From Macrostomum hystrix (lineage: Eukaryota > Platyhelminthes > Macrostomidae): a stretch of DNA of 64,000 nucleotides. Shown one piece after another: positions 1 through 12,358 of this stretch. The translations under genes were made by a program, and so were the position numbers. Below the pieces are notes generated by a model. It made no database searches, was not told the DNA's origin, and saw nothing but the letters and a program-made list of their open reading frames with translations. The DNA is taken from contig CATNEN010000008.1 of the NCBI GenBank assembly GCA_950097015.1, positions 4,376,501-4,440,500 of the forward strand, written 5' to 3'. Each line of letters begins with the position of its first letter. Positions within the stretch are counted from its first letter, which is position 1.

Positions 1-178
1 TTTTTTATAAATGTTTACTTTGTAATAGAGGTATTTTTGTAATCACGCATTCTAATCTAATACAGTTTAGCCTAATTGCTACTTCTGCTTACTACCTTCG
101 AGTCTCTACTAACCACATTAAAATTAAAACTGAAATTTCAGCAGCAATAATAATCACATTTCACTAGCTATTATCACC

Positions 179-3100
179 ATGGCAACAGAGACGAAACCAA
201 CCCAGAAATACCAGCCGGTGGACTGGTTCACCAACGCCTACGCCATCTCGTCTAACGCCGAGCGTCAGCGGGAAGCCTCCGATCAGGTGCGCCAAGAGGC
301 TCGCTTCCTGCGCAATGAGACCGACAACAAAACTAAATGGGACCAGCATGACAACAACACCCGACTGGCCGACCGCATCGACGTCATTCGCAAGTGGAAG
401 GAGATTCTCGACCAGACCTTGGGCGAGTTGGACGCCGAGATTGCCAAACTGAGCGAATCCAAGGAGCAGACAGAGGAGGCCCTGGAGCGCAAGAATCTGC
501 CCACGGACACTGTCAACGAATGCCTGACGGTGCGCGACGGTCGCCGCAGCATCGACAATGTGGAGGACGAGATTGAACATCAGCTGCGCAAGGTGATTGG
601 TGCTGCTGCATCTGCCTTTTTGTCTTGAAGTCATGGGATGATCATTGAACTTAAACATAAGATAATCTTGTGTGCCATTGTGAGCAACAGCATTAAAAAT
701 ATCATTGAATGTCTCGCCCAATTCAGGAGCAGGAGGTCATCGCTAAGGCCAAGCGCAATCTTCAGCAGAAGGTTGACGAACAATTCGAACAGCTGTGCGT
801 CCTGCAGGAGGCTCGCCAGCAGATCCTGGCCGACCTGCAGAACAAGAACATCGCCCTGGGCATCGACATCGACCAGTACAACCTTAACGAGCAGAGTCCG
901 AACATCTCCTACAAGCCGAACCCGACCCGGGTGCCCAAGGGCAGCACCACACCGCAGCAGTGGGAGGACTTCAGCCGCTACAATGTGGACCGGGCCAGGG
1001 CCGAGATCGCCTCTAGCGGCCGCCTGCGCGAGGCCGCTCACCGGACCATCCACGACACCGACAACGATCTGGAGTCTCAGCGGCAGGCCAGCGACTACGC
1101 CCTAAGGAAGCGGCTTCACGAGCAGGAGCAGGTGCGGAATTTATCCCCTGTGCTAACTTGCTAAATCCCAAACAAGACGTCACACTCTTCAGAACCAGCG
1201 ATGATTATTGCACACCTTCAACTAAAAAACTGCCTTCGAGCGGGAACTAAGTGTCTTGCTCAATGACAAACATTGTTTGTTGAGGGCTGAGATTTGAACT
1301 CCCGACATCCGGTCAGAAGTCGAAAACTCCAACCACTGGGCTACAAGTTTTCCTTTGGCTGAGGGGGGTCGGTGGCAGAGCGGTTAACGCGTTTGCCTCT
1401 CGCACCAAGGTCCCTGAGCTCGATTCCGCGGCGAGGCCACATTCATTTCGGGCGCAGCCGCGGAGAGAAGGCTTGGGGGCTTGTCGTGCAATTGACACCC
1501 TTGAGGGAGAACCTCCAAGGCACAGTGAGAGTGTACAGTGTCTGATGATGAGAAAGTCAGAGCAGATGTACACACCTGTGTGAGCGTGTGCCTTTGTACA
1601 GTATCTATGTGGGTGCGTTCAGGAGTCAGCGAAATGGGCCGAATTGTCTCCTCGCTGGCTGCAGGTTTGCTGTCATCAAATGAAGAGCCATTGTCCAACA
1701 GCCCTATCGCAAATTATCATTGCTCTTATCCCTTTGGCTATATTAATTTTTTTAAGATTTATCCTATCCTTCAGATATCCCACAATTCAAATTCCACACT
1801 AGATATCCCAAAAACTTCTCACAATCTCCCGCAGGCCAAGGACGAGCTGGAGTGGCAGAAGAAGCAGACCGAGGACGAGATCGCCGAGCTGGAGCGGGAC
1901 ATCCGCGCCCTGGAGGAGGCCATTCGGGCCAAGATCCCGCCGGCTAAACTAGCCGAGACCCGCCTGGAGAACCGGACCACCAGGCCGGGCGTGGAGCTGT
2001 GCCGTGACGCGGTGCAGTACGGCCTGACGGATGAGGTGCAGCAGATCAAGGCCAGCAAGGACGCGCTGTACGACAAGCTCAAGCAGGCTAGGTGAGTTGC
2101 TTATCAAACGTCTCTACATTTCCCTTTTTCTACTGCCTAATTTTATCCCTTCCCCAATTTCTCCCCTTCCCCATTTCTCCCATTCCACATTTCCTCTTTG
2201 CTTCTCCCCTTTCGTATTTCTAACTCATCCTTCTTCTCGCTTTCCCTAATTCTCTACCTCACGAATTCCCCCTTCAAGTCGAGCTATACTACTTAATGAG
2301 TAGACTAATAAGCTTCTCAGTGCGTATTAATCTATCACCCACCTGTCATCTGTGCCATTATTAAGCAAAAAATCCTCTTGAAGTATGAACAGCATGAGGG
2401 GATTTTCCAATTCCCTCGAGGTGAGCTGTGCCAGGGCAGGCGATGAGGACACTGCTGGAGATGAGCAATGAGCAAATTACTTCAAGGCCCATGCTTAGGC
2501 AATTGCTTTGAGAGGCGAGAGACGGAGATAAAAATGTCAATTGGCTCAAAGGGCACAGGGGCTCCTCGCAACCAGCTAGGACTGGCAATTCCTTTGCTCA
2601 GCCAAGCTGACAGTCAGCCAGGCTTTAGATGCCAAAAGCGATGATTGAAGTGACAGCTTTGTACGAAAATTCACCTATTTTTTTGTTCGGCTTAAAACAA
2701 TCCAGATTGCAGCTTTTAGCTAAATGCTCTTTGCAGGTTGTTGAATTCTTAAAGTCGTCGGATCTACAGGTAGAATTATTCAAATCTTCCGCATCAAAGT
2801 CCCAAATCTTGGCAAATCTTGGAAAATCTGAATTCTTTTTTTTCAACTCTTTGGTTTGTAAAGAACGAGCACAGAGAAAAAAACACAGAAAATCGTCGGA
2901 ATTCTCAATGAAAATTTTTAATAAGTCTATAGCCCTAACCTCATACGATATCCCACGGATTTCGTCACATCCCATCCAAAATCCCATATAAAATTCCATC
3001 CGAAATCCCACCCGAAACTCATCAGAAAATCCATCCGAAATTCCATCTGAAATCGCATCCGAAATCCCATAGAAATCCCATGTGATATCGCATCTGAAAT

Positions 3101-3352
3101 CCCATCCGAAATCCCATCCGAAATCCTACCTGAAACCCCATCCAAAATCCCACCCGCAGGCACAACCTCGACAGCCTGCAGAAGCAGCTGGACCGCATCA
3201 ACGCGGACCTGGCCGAGAAGACCAACTCAATCATGCTGGACCGTCGCACTGCCGACATTCGAAACCGCCTAGCAACCAGGCCGATTACCCAGACTGATGG
3301 CAACCTGCTCAAAACTGGCATCACCAGGGAGCGCAGCAAGGTTCTGGCTTAA
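179..3352 (+). CDS. TEKT2: Tektin-2-like ciliary/flagellar filament protein (4 exons)
   Basis: Exons by frame and GT-AG consensus: 179-592, 727-1131, 1835-2091, 3160-3352; introns are phase 0, 0 and 2. The joined product is about 422 residues, close to vertebrate tektin-2 (about 430). Tektins are coiled-coil proteins of the doublet microtubules of motile cilia and sperm flagella. The N-terminus (FQ/YQ-x-DW-x-TNAY, then RQEARFLRNET and the TRLADRID segment) and the middle (SPNIS, then DPTRVP-like NPTRVPKGSTT) follow tektin-2 from end to end. The tektin signature RPNVELCRD appears at residues 323-331 as RPGVELCRD, with Gly for Asn. The rest is predicted coiled coil. An acceptor-like TTTCAG ends at 141, 37 nt before the ATG, so the 5' leader may be spliced. 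Intron 2 holds two SINEs and intron 3 ends in a minisatellite. Family assignment is firm; exon edges are by eye. Confidence 0.93.
1185..1355 (-). mobile_element. tRNA-derived SINE, family M (copy 1)
   Basis: On the minus strand this has an A box TAGCCCAGTGG (complement of 1333-1343) and a B-box-like GGGAGTTCAAATCTC (complement of about 1289-1302). Downstream is a GAGCAAGACACTTA motif of the kind found in many animal tRNA SINEs. It lies in tektin intron 2, directly beside a second SINE of another family. The ends are approximate. Confidence 0.6.
1362..1720 (+). mobile_element. tRNA-derived SINE, family S (copy 1)
   Basis: Head with a perfect pol III A box TGGCAGAGCGG (1373-1383) and a B-box-like AGCTCGATTCC (1417-1427), followed by a shared body including GCAGCCGCGGAGAGAAGGCTT. 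The same unit recurs at 15275, 36692 (-), 54921 and 58600 (-). The copy sits inside tektin intron 2. The 3' end is set by where similarity to the other copies fades. Confidence 0.8.
2950..3158 (+). repeat. Minisatellite (CATCCGAAATCC-like) in tektin intron 3
   Basis: Degenerate tandem units of about 10-15 bp around ATCCGAAATCCC run right up to the 3' splice site; the CACCCGCAG acceptor (ending 3159) follows without unique spacer. Branch point and pyrimidine tract of this intron must therefore lie in repeat-derived sequence. Confidence 0.8.
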
Positions 3353-3357
3353 ATAAA
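3352..3357 (+). terminator. Poly(A) signal of the tektin gene
   Basis: AATAAA begins on the last base of the tektin TAA stop codon, so the 3' UTR would be only a few tens of bases. Confidence 0.6.
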
Positions 3358-4288
3358 AAATGCTAAAGTACTGGAAAATCAACACTGGAAAACTGCTGTC
3401 GTAAATTTCTTAGCTCTGGCACGAGAAAATCTTTTTTCATTTCCTTTACTGTTTCAGTTTTTGTTAATTCGCGCGATAATTTAATTGAAAAAAAGACGAA
3501 GAGGAAATTAAATTGGGAAAATAAAATCATGTTTTTAAATCGGCGCCAATAGTATATTGTTTTAATGTGGTTAAAAAGTAAATGGGTTTTTGGCGCTATT
3601 TTAAATTTCACTTAATTCCTCCAGTTTTACCCTGGCCTTGTGTTTCCTCCTTTTCCTTCTGTTTTTCTCCACCTGAAATTCTGAAACGCACGCTGCGTGC
3701 ATGCATGGAGATGTGTCTGCTAGCTTTTTATAGCGCTGTTTCGATAATCAAACCCGTACGAATGGCGCAGTTCACGGGTTTGCTTCGTGAAAAATAACAC
3801 CGGAAAAAGTAGACGCTTTAAAAACGGAAAATTCAATGAATAATAAAGCACATTACTAAAGATGCATAAAAGTAAATCTTTGTTTTATCTATTTTTCTTC
3901 AATTTTAATAAACAAGCTCGTGCTTCTAATATAGGAAACTTTGCCTTTGCTCTTCTTTGAACCATCCGGAATGTTACTAGTATGTTAAAAGGTATGCTTT
4001 TCGTGACAAGTCCTTGTAATTGCTGCTTAGAAGGTAATGCTGCTTTAGTTTGACCTTTCAAGGAATTACTTTTATATAACGCCTATCAATCTTAAGTTAA
4101 TAGAGACTCTTACTTGTCGGAAACTCGAAAGGAACACAGAGTTGTTGTTGAAATGAAAGAAGAGATACTTAAAATAAAAAAATATTGTCAAGAATTGAGT
4201 TGCTGAATATTTTTCACGCGAGAAAAACCGTGAGCTAAATGTCTTTCTTAGTTTACTTTTGTTTACTAATTACTACTTTGTATACTAT
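3358..4288. other. AT-rich intergenic DNA
   Basis: No coding frame with exon-like composition, no repeat array and no RNA gene recognised between the tektin poly(A) signal and the TAC array. Confidence 0.6.
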
Positions 4289-4466
4289 AAAAAATACAAC
4301 AACAACAACTACTACTACTACTACTACTACGAGCGTACTACTACTACTACTGCTACTAATGCCAATACTACTACTACTACTACTATTACTACTACTACTG
4401 CTACTAATGCCAATACTACTACTACTACTACTACTATTAATGCTACTACTACTACTACTACTAATG

Positions 4467-4505
<39 letters not shown>

Positions 4506-4550
4506 CTACTACTACTCCTACTACTCCTACTACTCCTATTACTACTACTA

Positions 4551-4595
<45 letters not shown>

Positions 4596-4616
4596 ATGCT
4601 ACTACTACTACTAATG

Positions 4617-4655
<39 letters not shown>

Positions 4656-4700
4656 CTACTACTACTCCTACTACTCCTACTACTCCTACTACTACTACTA

Positions 4701-4732
<32 letters not shown>

Positions 4733-4795
4733 GCTACTACTACTAATGCTACTAATACTACTAATGCTACTAATGCTACTACTACTACTACTACT

Positions 4796-4871
<76 letters not shown>
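4289..4871 (+). repeat. (TAC)n trinucleotide array with interspersed variants
   Basis: About 580 bp of TAC/ACT triplets broken by CCT, GCT, AAT and ATT variants. The last 75 bases (from about 4797) are almost pure TAC. A block of about 190 bp with the same order of variants occurs twice (about 4460-4600 and 4620-4760). Long open frames here (poly-Leu, poly-Thr, poly-Tyr, poly-Val) are repeat artefacts. Confidence 0.95.
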
Positions 4872-5688
4872 GTTCAGATCAGCCATGCTAACTCGAAAGC
4901 TATTACCAAATAGAATTCTACCAGGCTAGAATTTTTTTCTCTCAGTGACTTAAACTCTTAGGCCGGAAGTCGTGACAAGAATGCTATATTTTCGCAATCT
5001 AAATTATTTATTTTTCCTTATTTTGCTACATAAAATCACGTTCAAGAAACTAAGTGATTGCTTTGCTCAATTTCGATCAAATACTGATTGATTGATGGCA
5101 ATTTTTACTGCAATTTTATTTTGAAGTGAGTGAAAAGCATGAAGAATTGCCACTGCTACAAGTACATTAAAAACTATTTTCCCTTTTTAATTCCACTCAC
5201 GGGCCATCTAATCATTCCACTATTCTGGTCATTCGATGACACTTTTTTCAGTCTGATCATTCTTTGACTCCTCACTATCCTATCTCGCAACCCAAACTGG
5301 TGTTGCTAAGTGCAACTACAATAATCAAGAAGCCAGACAATACCCAGTTAAAAATAGGCTTGCATGAAAGATATTTTTTACGGGCGAACTCAGCCCAGCC
5401 TACGGAGTGTCCGCTTTCATCAATCCATAGGTAGGCGGGGGGAGGGAGAGACTGATACTGAGCTCAGATTCTTCTCGATGTAGCAATCAAAAAATGTTCA
5501 CTTTTTCATGGTTAAAAATAAGCCGAGCTCTTTTAACAAACCGACCACCTCAATTCAGACTGCGACCCGCTCCATCTTTACACACTGCGTGCTGATTAGA
5601 ATTGCAGTCAGTATATGATGATGCACGCTGAGTATTACTATAGCACTTTTCTATATCTAATTTTGCATTCATTATCTACTATTGCTCT
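4872..5688. other. Non-repetitive intergenic DNA
   Basis: Nothing recognisable: no exon-like frame, no SINE head, no tandem structure. Confidence 0.5.
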
Positions 5689-6660
5689 CTCCCCTTCCTC
5701 TCTCCCCTTCCTCTCTCCCCTATCATCTCCCCCCTTTCTCCCCTTCCTCTCTCCCCTATCATCTCCCCCCTTTCTCCCCTTCCTCTCTCCCCTATCATCT
5801 CCCCCCTTTCTCCCCTTCCTCTCTCCCCTTCCTCTCTCCCCTTCCTCTCTCCCCTTCCTCTCTCCCCTATCATCTCCCCCCTTTCTCCCCTTCCTCTCTC
5901 CCCTTCCTCTCTCCCCTTCCTCTCTCCCCTTCCTCTCTCCCCTATCATCTCCCCCCTTTCTCCCCTTCCTCTCTCCCCTTCCTCTCTCCCCTATCATCTC
6001 CCCCCTTTCTCCCCTTCCTCTCTCCCCTTCCTCTCTCCCCTTCCTCTCTCCCCTATCATCTCCCCCCTTTCTCCCCTTCCTCTCTCCCCTTCCTCTCTCC
6101 CCTTCCTCTCTCCCCTTCCTCTCTCCCCCTCCTCTCTCCCCTTCCTCTCTCCCCTTCCTCTCTCCCCTTCCTCTCTCCCCTTCCTCTCTCCCCTTCCTCT
6201 CTCCCCTCTCATCTCTCCCCTTCCTCCCCTTCCTCTCTCCCCTTCCTCTCTCCCCTCTCATCTCTCCCCTTCCTCTCTCCCCTCTTATCTCTCCCCTTTC
6301 TTTCTCCCCTTCCTTTCTCTTCCTCCTCTCTTCCCTTTCTCTCTCCCCTTCCTGTCTCTTCCTCCTATGTCCCCTTCCTCTCTCTCCTCTCATCTCTCCC
6401 CTTCCTCTCTCCCCTTCCTCTCCCTCGCTCCTCTTCTCCGTTCCCCTCTCCCCTTGCCCTCCTCCGTTTCTCTCCCCTTCCTCTACCACCTTCCTTTCCC
6501 TCGTTCCGCTATCTCTTTCCAGTTTTCCTTTATCTCTTCCCTTCTCCGCAAAACTGCCTCTTTAATCGTGTCCCCTTCCCCTCCCCTTAATCTCTCTACT
6601 AACTCATCCTCTCATTGTCTTCATCTCACTATTCTCAGTCTCTCATTCCTCTCGCCCATC
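5689..6660 (+). repeat. Polypyrimidine tandem repeat (CTCTCCCCTTC units)
   Basis: Nearly 1 kb of C/T-only strand built from CCTCTCTCCCCTT units, alternating in the left half with ATCATCTCCCCCC units. The right third is more degenerate. The strand asymmetry allows triplex (H-DNA) formation. Confidence 0.93.
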
Positions 6661-7050
6661 CCTCTAGCCGGATCCAAGAGAGGAATCCAGGCACCAGTGG
6701 GGCAGCTCCGAGTTGCCACCTTCAGAGCTGATTAACTTGGGCCCTCGAAACAGACGTTGCCTCCTCTGCCAGGAAAAAGAAACACGATTTTTCTGTCGTT
6801 GCAGCTCATCCCAGTTTTTTTCGCTTCGTCTTCCAATGTACTTTCAGGGCTAGAGATTTTTATTGCAAGAAAACTAGCGGCTCTAGAAAATGTAGCATAT
6901 TTAACTTAAAATTCAATTAGGATTACCAATTTATTAGGACAAATATTTAACAGCCTAGATTTAATGTTTATTGCCTTCAAGCAATATTTTTGTTTAATGC
7001 AAGAATAAAAATGTACCGTTTAAGCGAATATTAACCAACTGGCGAATGAC
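6661..7050. other. Unique intergenic spacer
   Basis: No gene or element recognised between the pyrimidine tract and the 19-bp array. Confidence 0.5.
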
Positions 7051-7402
7051 AGATGTAGGACAGAATGACAGTGTCAGGACAGAGTGACAGTGTCAGGACA
7101 GAGTGACAGTGTCAGGACAGAGTGACAGTGTCAGGACAGAGTGACAGTGTCAGGACAGAGTGACAGTGTCAGGACAGAGTGACAGTGTCAGGACAGAGTG
7201 ACAGTGTCAGGACAGAGTGACAGTGTCAGGACAGAGTGACAGTGTCAGGACAGAGTGACAGTGTCAGGACAGAGTGACAGTGTCAGGACAGAGTGACAGT
7301 GTCAGGACAGAGTGACAGTGTCAGGACAGAGTGACAGTGTCAGGACAGAGTGACAGTGTCAGGACAGAGTGACAGTGTCAGGACAGAGTGACAGTGTCAG
7401 GT
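7051..7402 (+). repeat. 19-bp tandem array
   Basis: About 18 head-to-tail copies of GACAGAGTGACAGTGTCAG, almost without variation after the first unit. The unit contains the palindrome-like GACAGTGTC. Confidence 0.95.
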
Positions 7403-7928
7403 GTAAGGTCATATTTGCAATGCAGAACATATCGGATTGGATTAGTGTTGTCTGGGGGTGGGTTGTCCAATCAACCAATCAACAGTCGACCTGTCCGAAA
7501 GGCTTGGCGGAGAGTGTAAAAAGGAGAAATTCTCCCTCTAAGACAATATAGGTAGGGAAATTAGCCTGCAGAAGCAGACGCAGGTCTTTGTCACAGCCAA
7601 TTTACCCAACAATAGAGTTTTGATTAAGAATTAGGAAAAATCATTAATCCGCTTACGGAGAATTCAGAATTTCTGGCTAATCTCAACGATTAGCATTGTG
7701 GTGAGTTTAGCTGCTGTATTTTGCATCTAGTGTCACCTCTATTAGGCTGTGTTTGTAGCAGATTGTAGCTCGAATAATAGTACGAGCTATATACACTTCC
7801 AATGTTGCACTTTTTGCAATAAAACGAAACAAAAATTTTTTTCCAGTGTCAATGATAAGCTTTCCTGTTCCCATTTTAAGACATTGGACTCGGAACCAGG
7901 CTTATCACAAATGCATTTATAACCATCC
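7403..7928. other. Unique intergenic spacer
   Basis: No supported gene or element. Confidence 0.5.
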
Positions 7929-8350
7929 TGTCAGTCTACTCTACCATACTCTCAGTAGATTAGCCTCTACTCTACCATCCTGTCAGTAGATTAGCCTCTA
8001 CTCTACCATCCTGTCAGTAGATTAGCCTCTACTCTACCATCCTGTCAGTAGATTAGCCTCTACTCTACCCACCTATCAGTAGATTAGCCTCTACTCTACC
8101 ATCCTGTCAGTAGATTAGCCTCTACTCTACCCACCTGTCAGTAGATTAGCCTCTACTCTACCCACCTATCAGTAGATTAGCCTCTACTCTACCATCCTGT
8201 CAGTAGATTAGCCTCTACTCTACCCACCTGTCAGTAGATTAGCCTCTACTCTACCCACCTATCAGTAGATTAGCCTCTACTCTACCATCCTGTCAGTAGA
8301 TTAGCCTCTACTCTACCATCCTGTCAGTAGATTAGCCTCTACTCTACCTT
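7929..8350 (+). repeat. 31-bp tandem array
   Basis: About 13 units beginning TAGATTAGCCTCTACTCTAC, followed by an 11-base segment in two main versions (CATCCTGTCAG and CCACCTATCAG or CCACCTGTCAG). The two versions alternate in short blocks, which suggests duplication of multi-unit segments. Confidence 0.93.
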
Positions 8351-8859
8351 TTCTCTACCTTCTCTCCCTTCTACTTAATAATTATACTCTACCTTCTGTG
8401 GGTGTCACGCTGTCATTTGATATTTTTCAGCAAATATTTAAAGGAAGTTAATGCAGCACTGCACACAGTTACTCACTCCAAGCAATGTCATAAAAAGCAA
8501 AAGGTCGATGAAAAGCAAATAAAAAGTCACACTATGCCAGAGTTGAAACAGTGTCTGCTGACGCTGAAATGTACTTTAATTGACGCGGGAAAAGATAGGA
8601 GTAAATGGGACGGATATTTCTTGGGCGAAGGGTCGATATTGCTGATGGGCCTGCATGATGAGGTCTTTGGTTAGCTAAACCATGTGTTTGGTTAGGCTGC
8701 GAAGATTAACTCGGAATTAGCTGGAAACCTGATAGAATGGTTAAATGGAGAATTGGGTTTCGATTGTTGGTCCAGAAGTAAGTGAGAAGATAAATAGAAG
8801 CAGAGAATGAGGGGTGAGAGCAGATAAGAAATAAGAAACAAGAGAATGTAGAGAAGTCA
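8351..8859. other. Intergenic spacer, turning purine-rich at its right end
   Basis: The plus-strand open stretch at 8402-8674 has no ATG at its start and no recognisable family, so it is not called a gene. Confidence 0.4.
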
Positions 8860-11800
8860 GATCATGAGAGGGCGAGAAGAGGGGGAAGAGAAGGGGAGAA
8901 GAGAGGTAGAAGGGAAAGAAGAGGGATAGAAAGGAGAGAAGAGAGGTAGTAGGGAGAGAAGAGAGGTAGAATGGAGAGATGTAAAAGGGAGAGAAGAGAG
9001 GTAGAAGGGAGAGAAGGGAGAGAAGAGAGGTAGAAGGGAGAGAAGGGAGAGAAGAGAGGTAGAAGGGGGAGAAGGGAGAGAAGAGAGGTAGAAGGGAGAG
9101 AAGGGAGAGAAGAGAGGTAGAAGGGAGAGAAGGGAGAGAAGAGAGGTAGAAGGGAGAGAAGAGTCGTAGAAGGGAGAGAAGAGAGGTAGAAGGGAGAGAA
9201 GGGAGAGAAGAGAGGTAGAAGGGAGAGAAGAGTGGTAGAAGGGAGAGAAGAGAGGTAGAAGGCAGAGAAGAGAGGTAGAAGGGAGAGAAGAGAGGTAGAA
9301 GGCAGAGAAGAGAGGTAGAAGGGAGAGAAGAGAGGTAGAAGGCAGAGAAGAGAGGTAGAAGGCAGAGAAGAGAGGTAGAAGGGAGAGAAGAGAGGTAGAA
9401 GGCAGAGAAGACAGGTAGAAGGGAGAGAAGAGAGGTAGAAGGGAGAGAAGAGAGATAGAAGGGAGAGAAGGCAGAGAAGAGAGGGAAGAGAGGTAGAAGG
9501 AAGAGAAGGGAGAGAAGAGAGGTAGAAGGGAGAGAAGGGAGAGAAGAGAGTTAGAAGGGAGAGAAGGGAGAGAAGAGAGTTAGAAGGGAGAGAAGAAAGT
9601 TAGAAGGGAGAGAAGGGAGAGAAGAGAGTTAGAAGGGAGAGAAGGGAGAGAAGAGAGTTAGAAGGGAGAGAAGAAAGTTAGAAGGGAGAGAAGGGAGAGA
9701 AGAGAGTTAGAAGGGAGAGAAGGGAGAGAAGAGAGTTAGAAGGGAGAGAAGAGAGGTAGAAGGGAGAGAAGAGAGATAGAAGGGAGAGAAGGCAGAGAAG
9801 AGAGGGAAGAGAGGTAGAAGGGAGAGAAGGGAGAGAAGAGAGTTAGAAGGGAGAGAAGGGAGAGAAGAGAGGTAGAAGGGAGAGAAGGGAGAGAAGAAAG
9901 TTAGAAGGGAGAGAAGAAAGTTAGAAGGGAGAGAAGGGAGAGAAGAGAGTTAGAAGGGAGAGAAGGGAGAGAAGAGAGTTAGAAGGGAGAGAAGAGAGGT
10001 AGAAGGGAGAGAAGAGAGGTAGAAGGGAGAGAAGGGAGAGAAGAGTGGTAGAAGGGAGAGAAGAAAGTTAGAAGGGAGAGAAGGGAGAGAAGAGAGTTAG
10101 AAGGGAGAGAAGGGAGAGAAGAGAGTTAGAAGGGAGAGAAGAGAGGTATAAGGGAGAGAAGAGAGGTAGAAGGGAGAGAAGGGAGAGAAGAGAGTTAGAA
10201 GGGAGAGAAGGGAGAGAAGAGAGTTAGAAGGGAGAGAAGGGAGAGAAGAGAGGTATAAGGGAGAGAAGAGAGGTAGAAGGGAGAGAAGGGAGAGAAGAGA
10301 GTTAGAAGGGAGAGAAGGGAGAGAAGAGAGTTAGAACGGAGAGAAGAGAGGTAGAAGGGAGAGAAGAGAGATAGAAGGGAGAGAAGGCAGAGAAGAGAGG
10401 GAAGAGAGGTAGAAGGGAGAGAAGGGAGAGAAGAGAGTTAGAAGGGAGAGAAGGGAGAGAAGAGAGGTAGAAGGGAGAGAAGGGAGAGAAGAAAGTTAGA
10501 AGGGAGAGAAGAAAGTTAGAAGGGAGAGAAGGGAGAGAAGAGAGTTAGAAGGGAGAGAAGGGAGAGAAGAGAGTTAGAAGGGAGAGAAGAGAGGTAGAAG
10601 GGAGAGAAGAGAGGTAGAAGGGAGAGAAGAGAGGTAGAAGGGAGAGAAGGGAGAGAAGAGTGGTAGAAGGGAGAGAAGAAAGTTAGAAGGGAGAGAAGGG
10701 AGAGAAGAGAGTTAGAAGGGAGAGAAGGGAGAGAAGAGAGTTAGAAGGGAGAGAAGAGAGGTATAAGGGAGAGAAGAGAGGTAGAAGGGAGAGAAGGGAG
10801 AGAAGAGAGTTAGAAGGGAGAGAAGGGAGAGAAGAGAGGTAGAAGGCAGAGAAGACAGGTAGAAGGGAGAGAAGAGAGGTAGAAGGGAGAGAAGAGAGAT
10901 AGAAGGGAGAGAAGGCAGAGAAGAGAGGGAAGAGAGGTAGAAGGAAGAGAAGGGAGAGAAGAGAGGTAGAAGGGAGAGAAGGGAGAGAAGAGAGTTAGAA
11001 GGGAGAGAAGGGAGAGAAGAGAGTTAGAAGGGAGAGAAGAAAGTTAGAAGGGAGAGAAGGGAGAGAAGAGAGTTAGAAGGGAGAGAAGGGAGAGAAGAGA
11101 GTTAGAAGGGAGAGAAGAGAGGTAGAAGGGAGAGAAGAGAGATAGAAGGGAGAGAAGGCAGAGAAGAGAGGGAAGAGAGGTAGAAGGGAGAGAAGGGAGA
11201 GAAGAGAGTTAGAAGGGAGAGAAGGGAGAGAAGAGAGGTAGAAGGGAGAGAAGGGAGAGAAGAAAGTTAGAAGGGAGAGAAGAAAGTTAGAAGGGAGAGA
11301 AGGGAGAGAAGAGAGTTAGAAGGGAGAGAAGGGAGAGAAGAGAGTTAGAAGGGAGAGAAGAGAGGTAGAAGGGAGAGAAGAGAGGTAGAAGGGAGAGAAG
11401 GGAGAGAAGAGTGGTAGAAGGGAGAGAAGAAAGTTAGAAGGGAGAGAAGGGAGAGAAGAGAGTTAGAAGGGAGAGAAGGGAGAGAAGAGAGTTAGAAGGG
11501 AGAGAAGAGAGGTATAAGGGAGAGAAGAGAGGTAGAAGGGAGAGAAGGGAGAGAAGAGAGTTAGAAGGGAGAGAAGGGAGAGAAGAGAGTTAGAAGGGAG
11601 AGAAGGGAGAGAAGAGAGGTATAAGGGAGAGAAGAGAGGTAGAAGGGAGAGAAGGGAGAGAAGAGAGTTAGAAGGGAGAGAAGGGAGAGAAGAGAGTTAG
11701 AACGGAGAGAAGGGAGAGAAGAGAGGTATAAGGGAGAGAAGAGAGGTAGAAGGGAGAGAAGGGAGAGAAGAGAGTTAGAAGGGAGAGAAGGGAGAGAAGA

Positions 11801-12358
11801 GTGGTAGAAGGGAGAGAAGGGAGAGAAGAAAGTTAGAAGGGAGAGAAGGGAGAGAAGAGAGTTAGAAGGGAGAGAAGGGAGAGAAGAGAGTTAGAAGGGA
11901 GAGAAGAGAGGTATAAGGGAGAGAAGAGAGTTAGAAGGGAGAGAAGAGAGTTAGAACGGAGAGAAGGGAGAGAAGAGAGGTAGAAGGGAGAGAAGAGAGT
12001 TAGAACGGAGAGAAGGGAGAGAAGAGAGGTATAAGGGAGAGAAGAGAGTTAGAAGGGAGAGAAGGGAGAGAAGAGAGTTAGAAGGGAGAGAAGGGAGAGA
12101 AGAGAGTTAGAAGGGAGAGAAGGGAGAGAAGAGAGTTAGAAGGGAGAGAAGAGAGGTAGAAGGGAGAGAAGAGAGGTAGAAGGGAGAGAAGAGAGGTAGA
12201 AGGGAGAGAAGGGAGAGAAGAGAGTTAGAAGGGAGAGAAGGGAGAGAAGAGGCAGAAGGGAGAGAAGAGAGGTAGAAGGGAGAGAAGAGAGGTAGAAGGG
12301 AGAGAAGGGAGAGAAGAGAGTTAGAAGGGAGAGAAGGGAGAGAAGAGGCAGAAGGCAA
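8860..12358 (+). repeat. 3.5-kb polypurine minisatellite with higher-order structure
   Basis: Almost pure A/G strand made of units such as GGGAGAGAAGAGAGGTAGAA and GGGAGAGAAGAGAGTTAGAA. The marker GGCAGAGAAGAGAGGGAAGA recurs near 9470, 9790, 10385, 10915 and 11157. The variant GTAGAAGGAAGAG follows it only at the first and fourth sites, pointing to duplication of blocks of several hundred bp to more than 1 kb. Confidence 0.95.

Noticed and set aside
4239-4913. Long open frames through the TAC array (poly-Leu, poly-Thr, poly-Tyr)
   Set aside because: They exist in several frames at once and follow the triplet repeat; no unique coding sequence.
7929-8350. CRISPR-like regular repeats
   Set aside because: Units are contiguous with only two versions of the variable part; no unique spacers, and the genome is eukaryotic.
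8402-8674. 90-codon open frame
   Set aside because: Starts with GTG, no family resemblance, no supporting splice sites.
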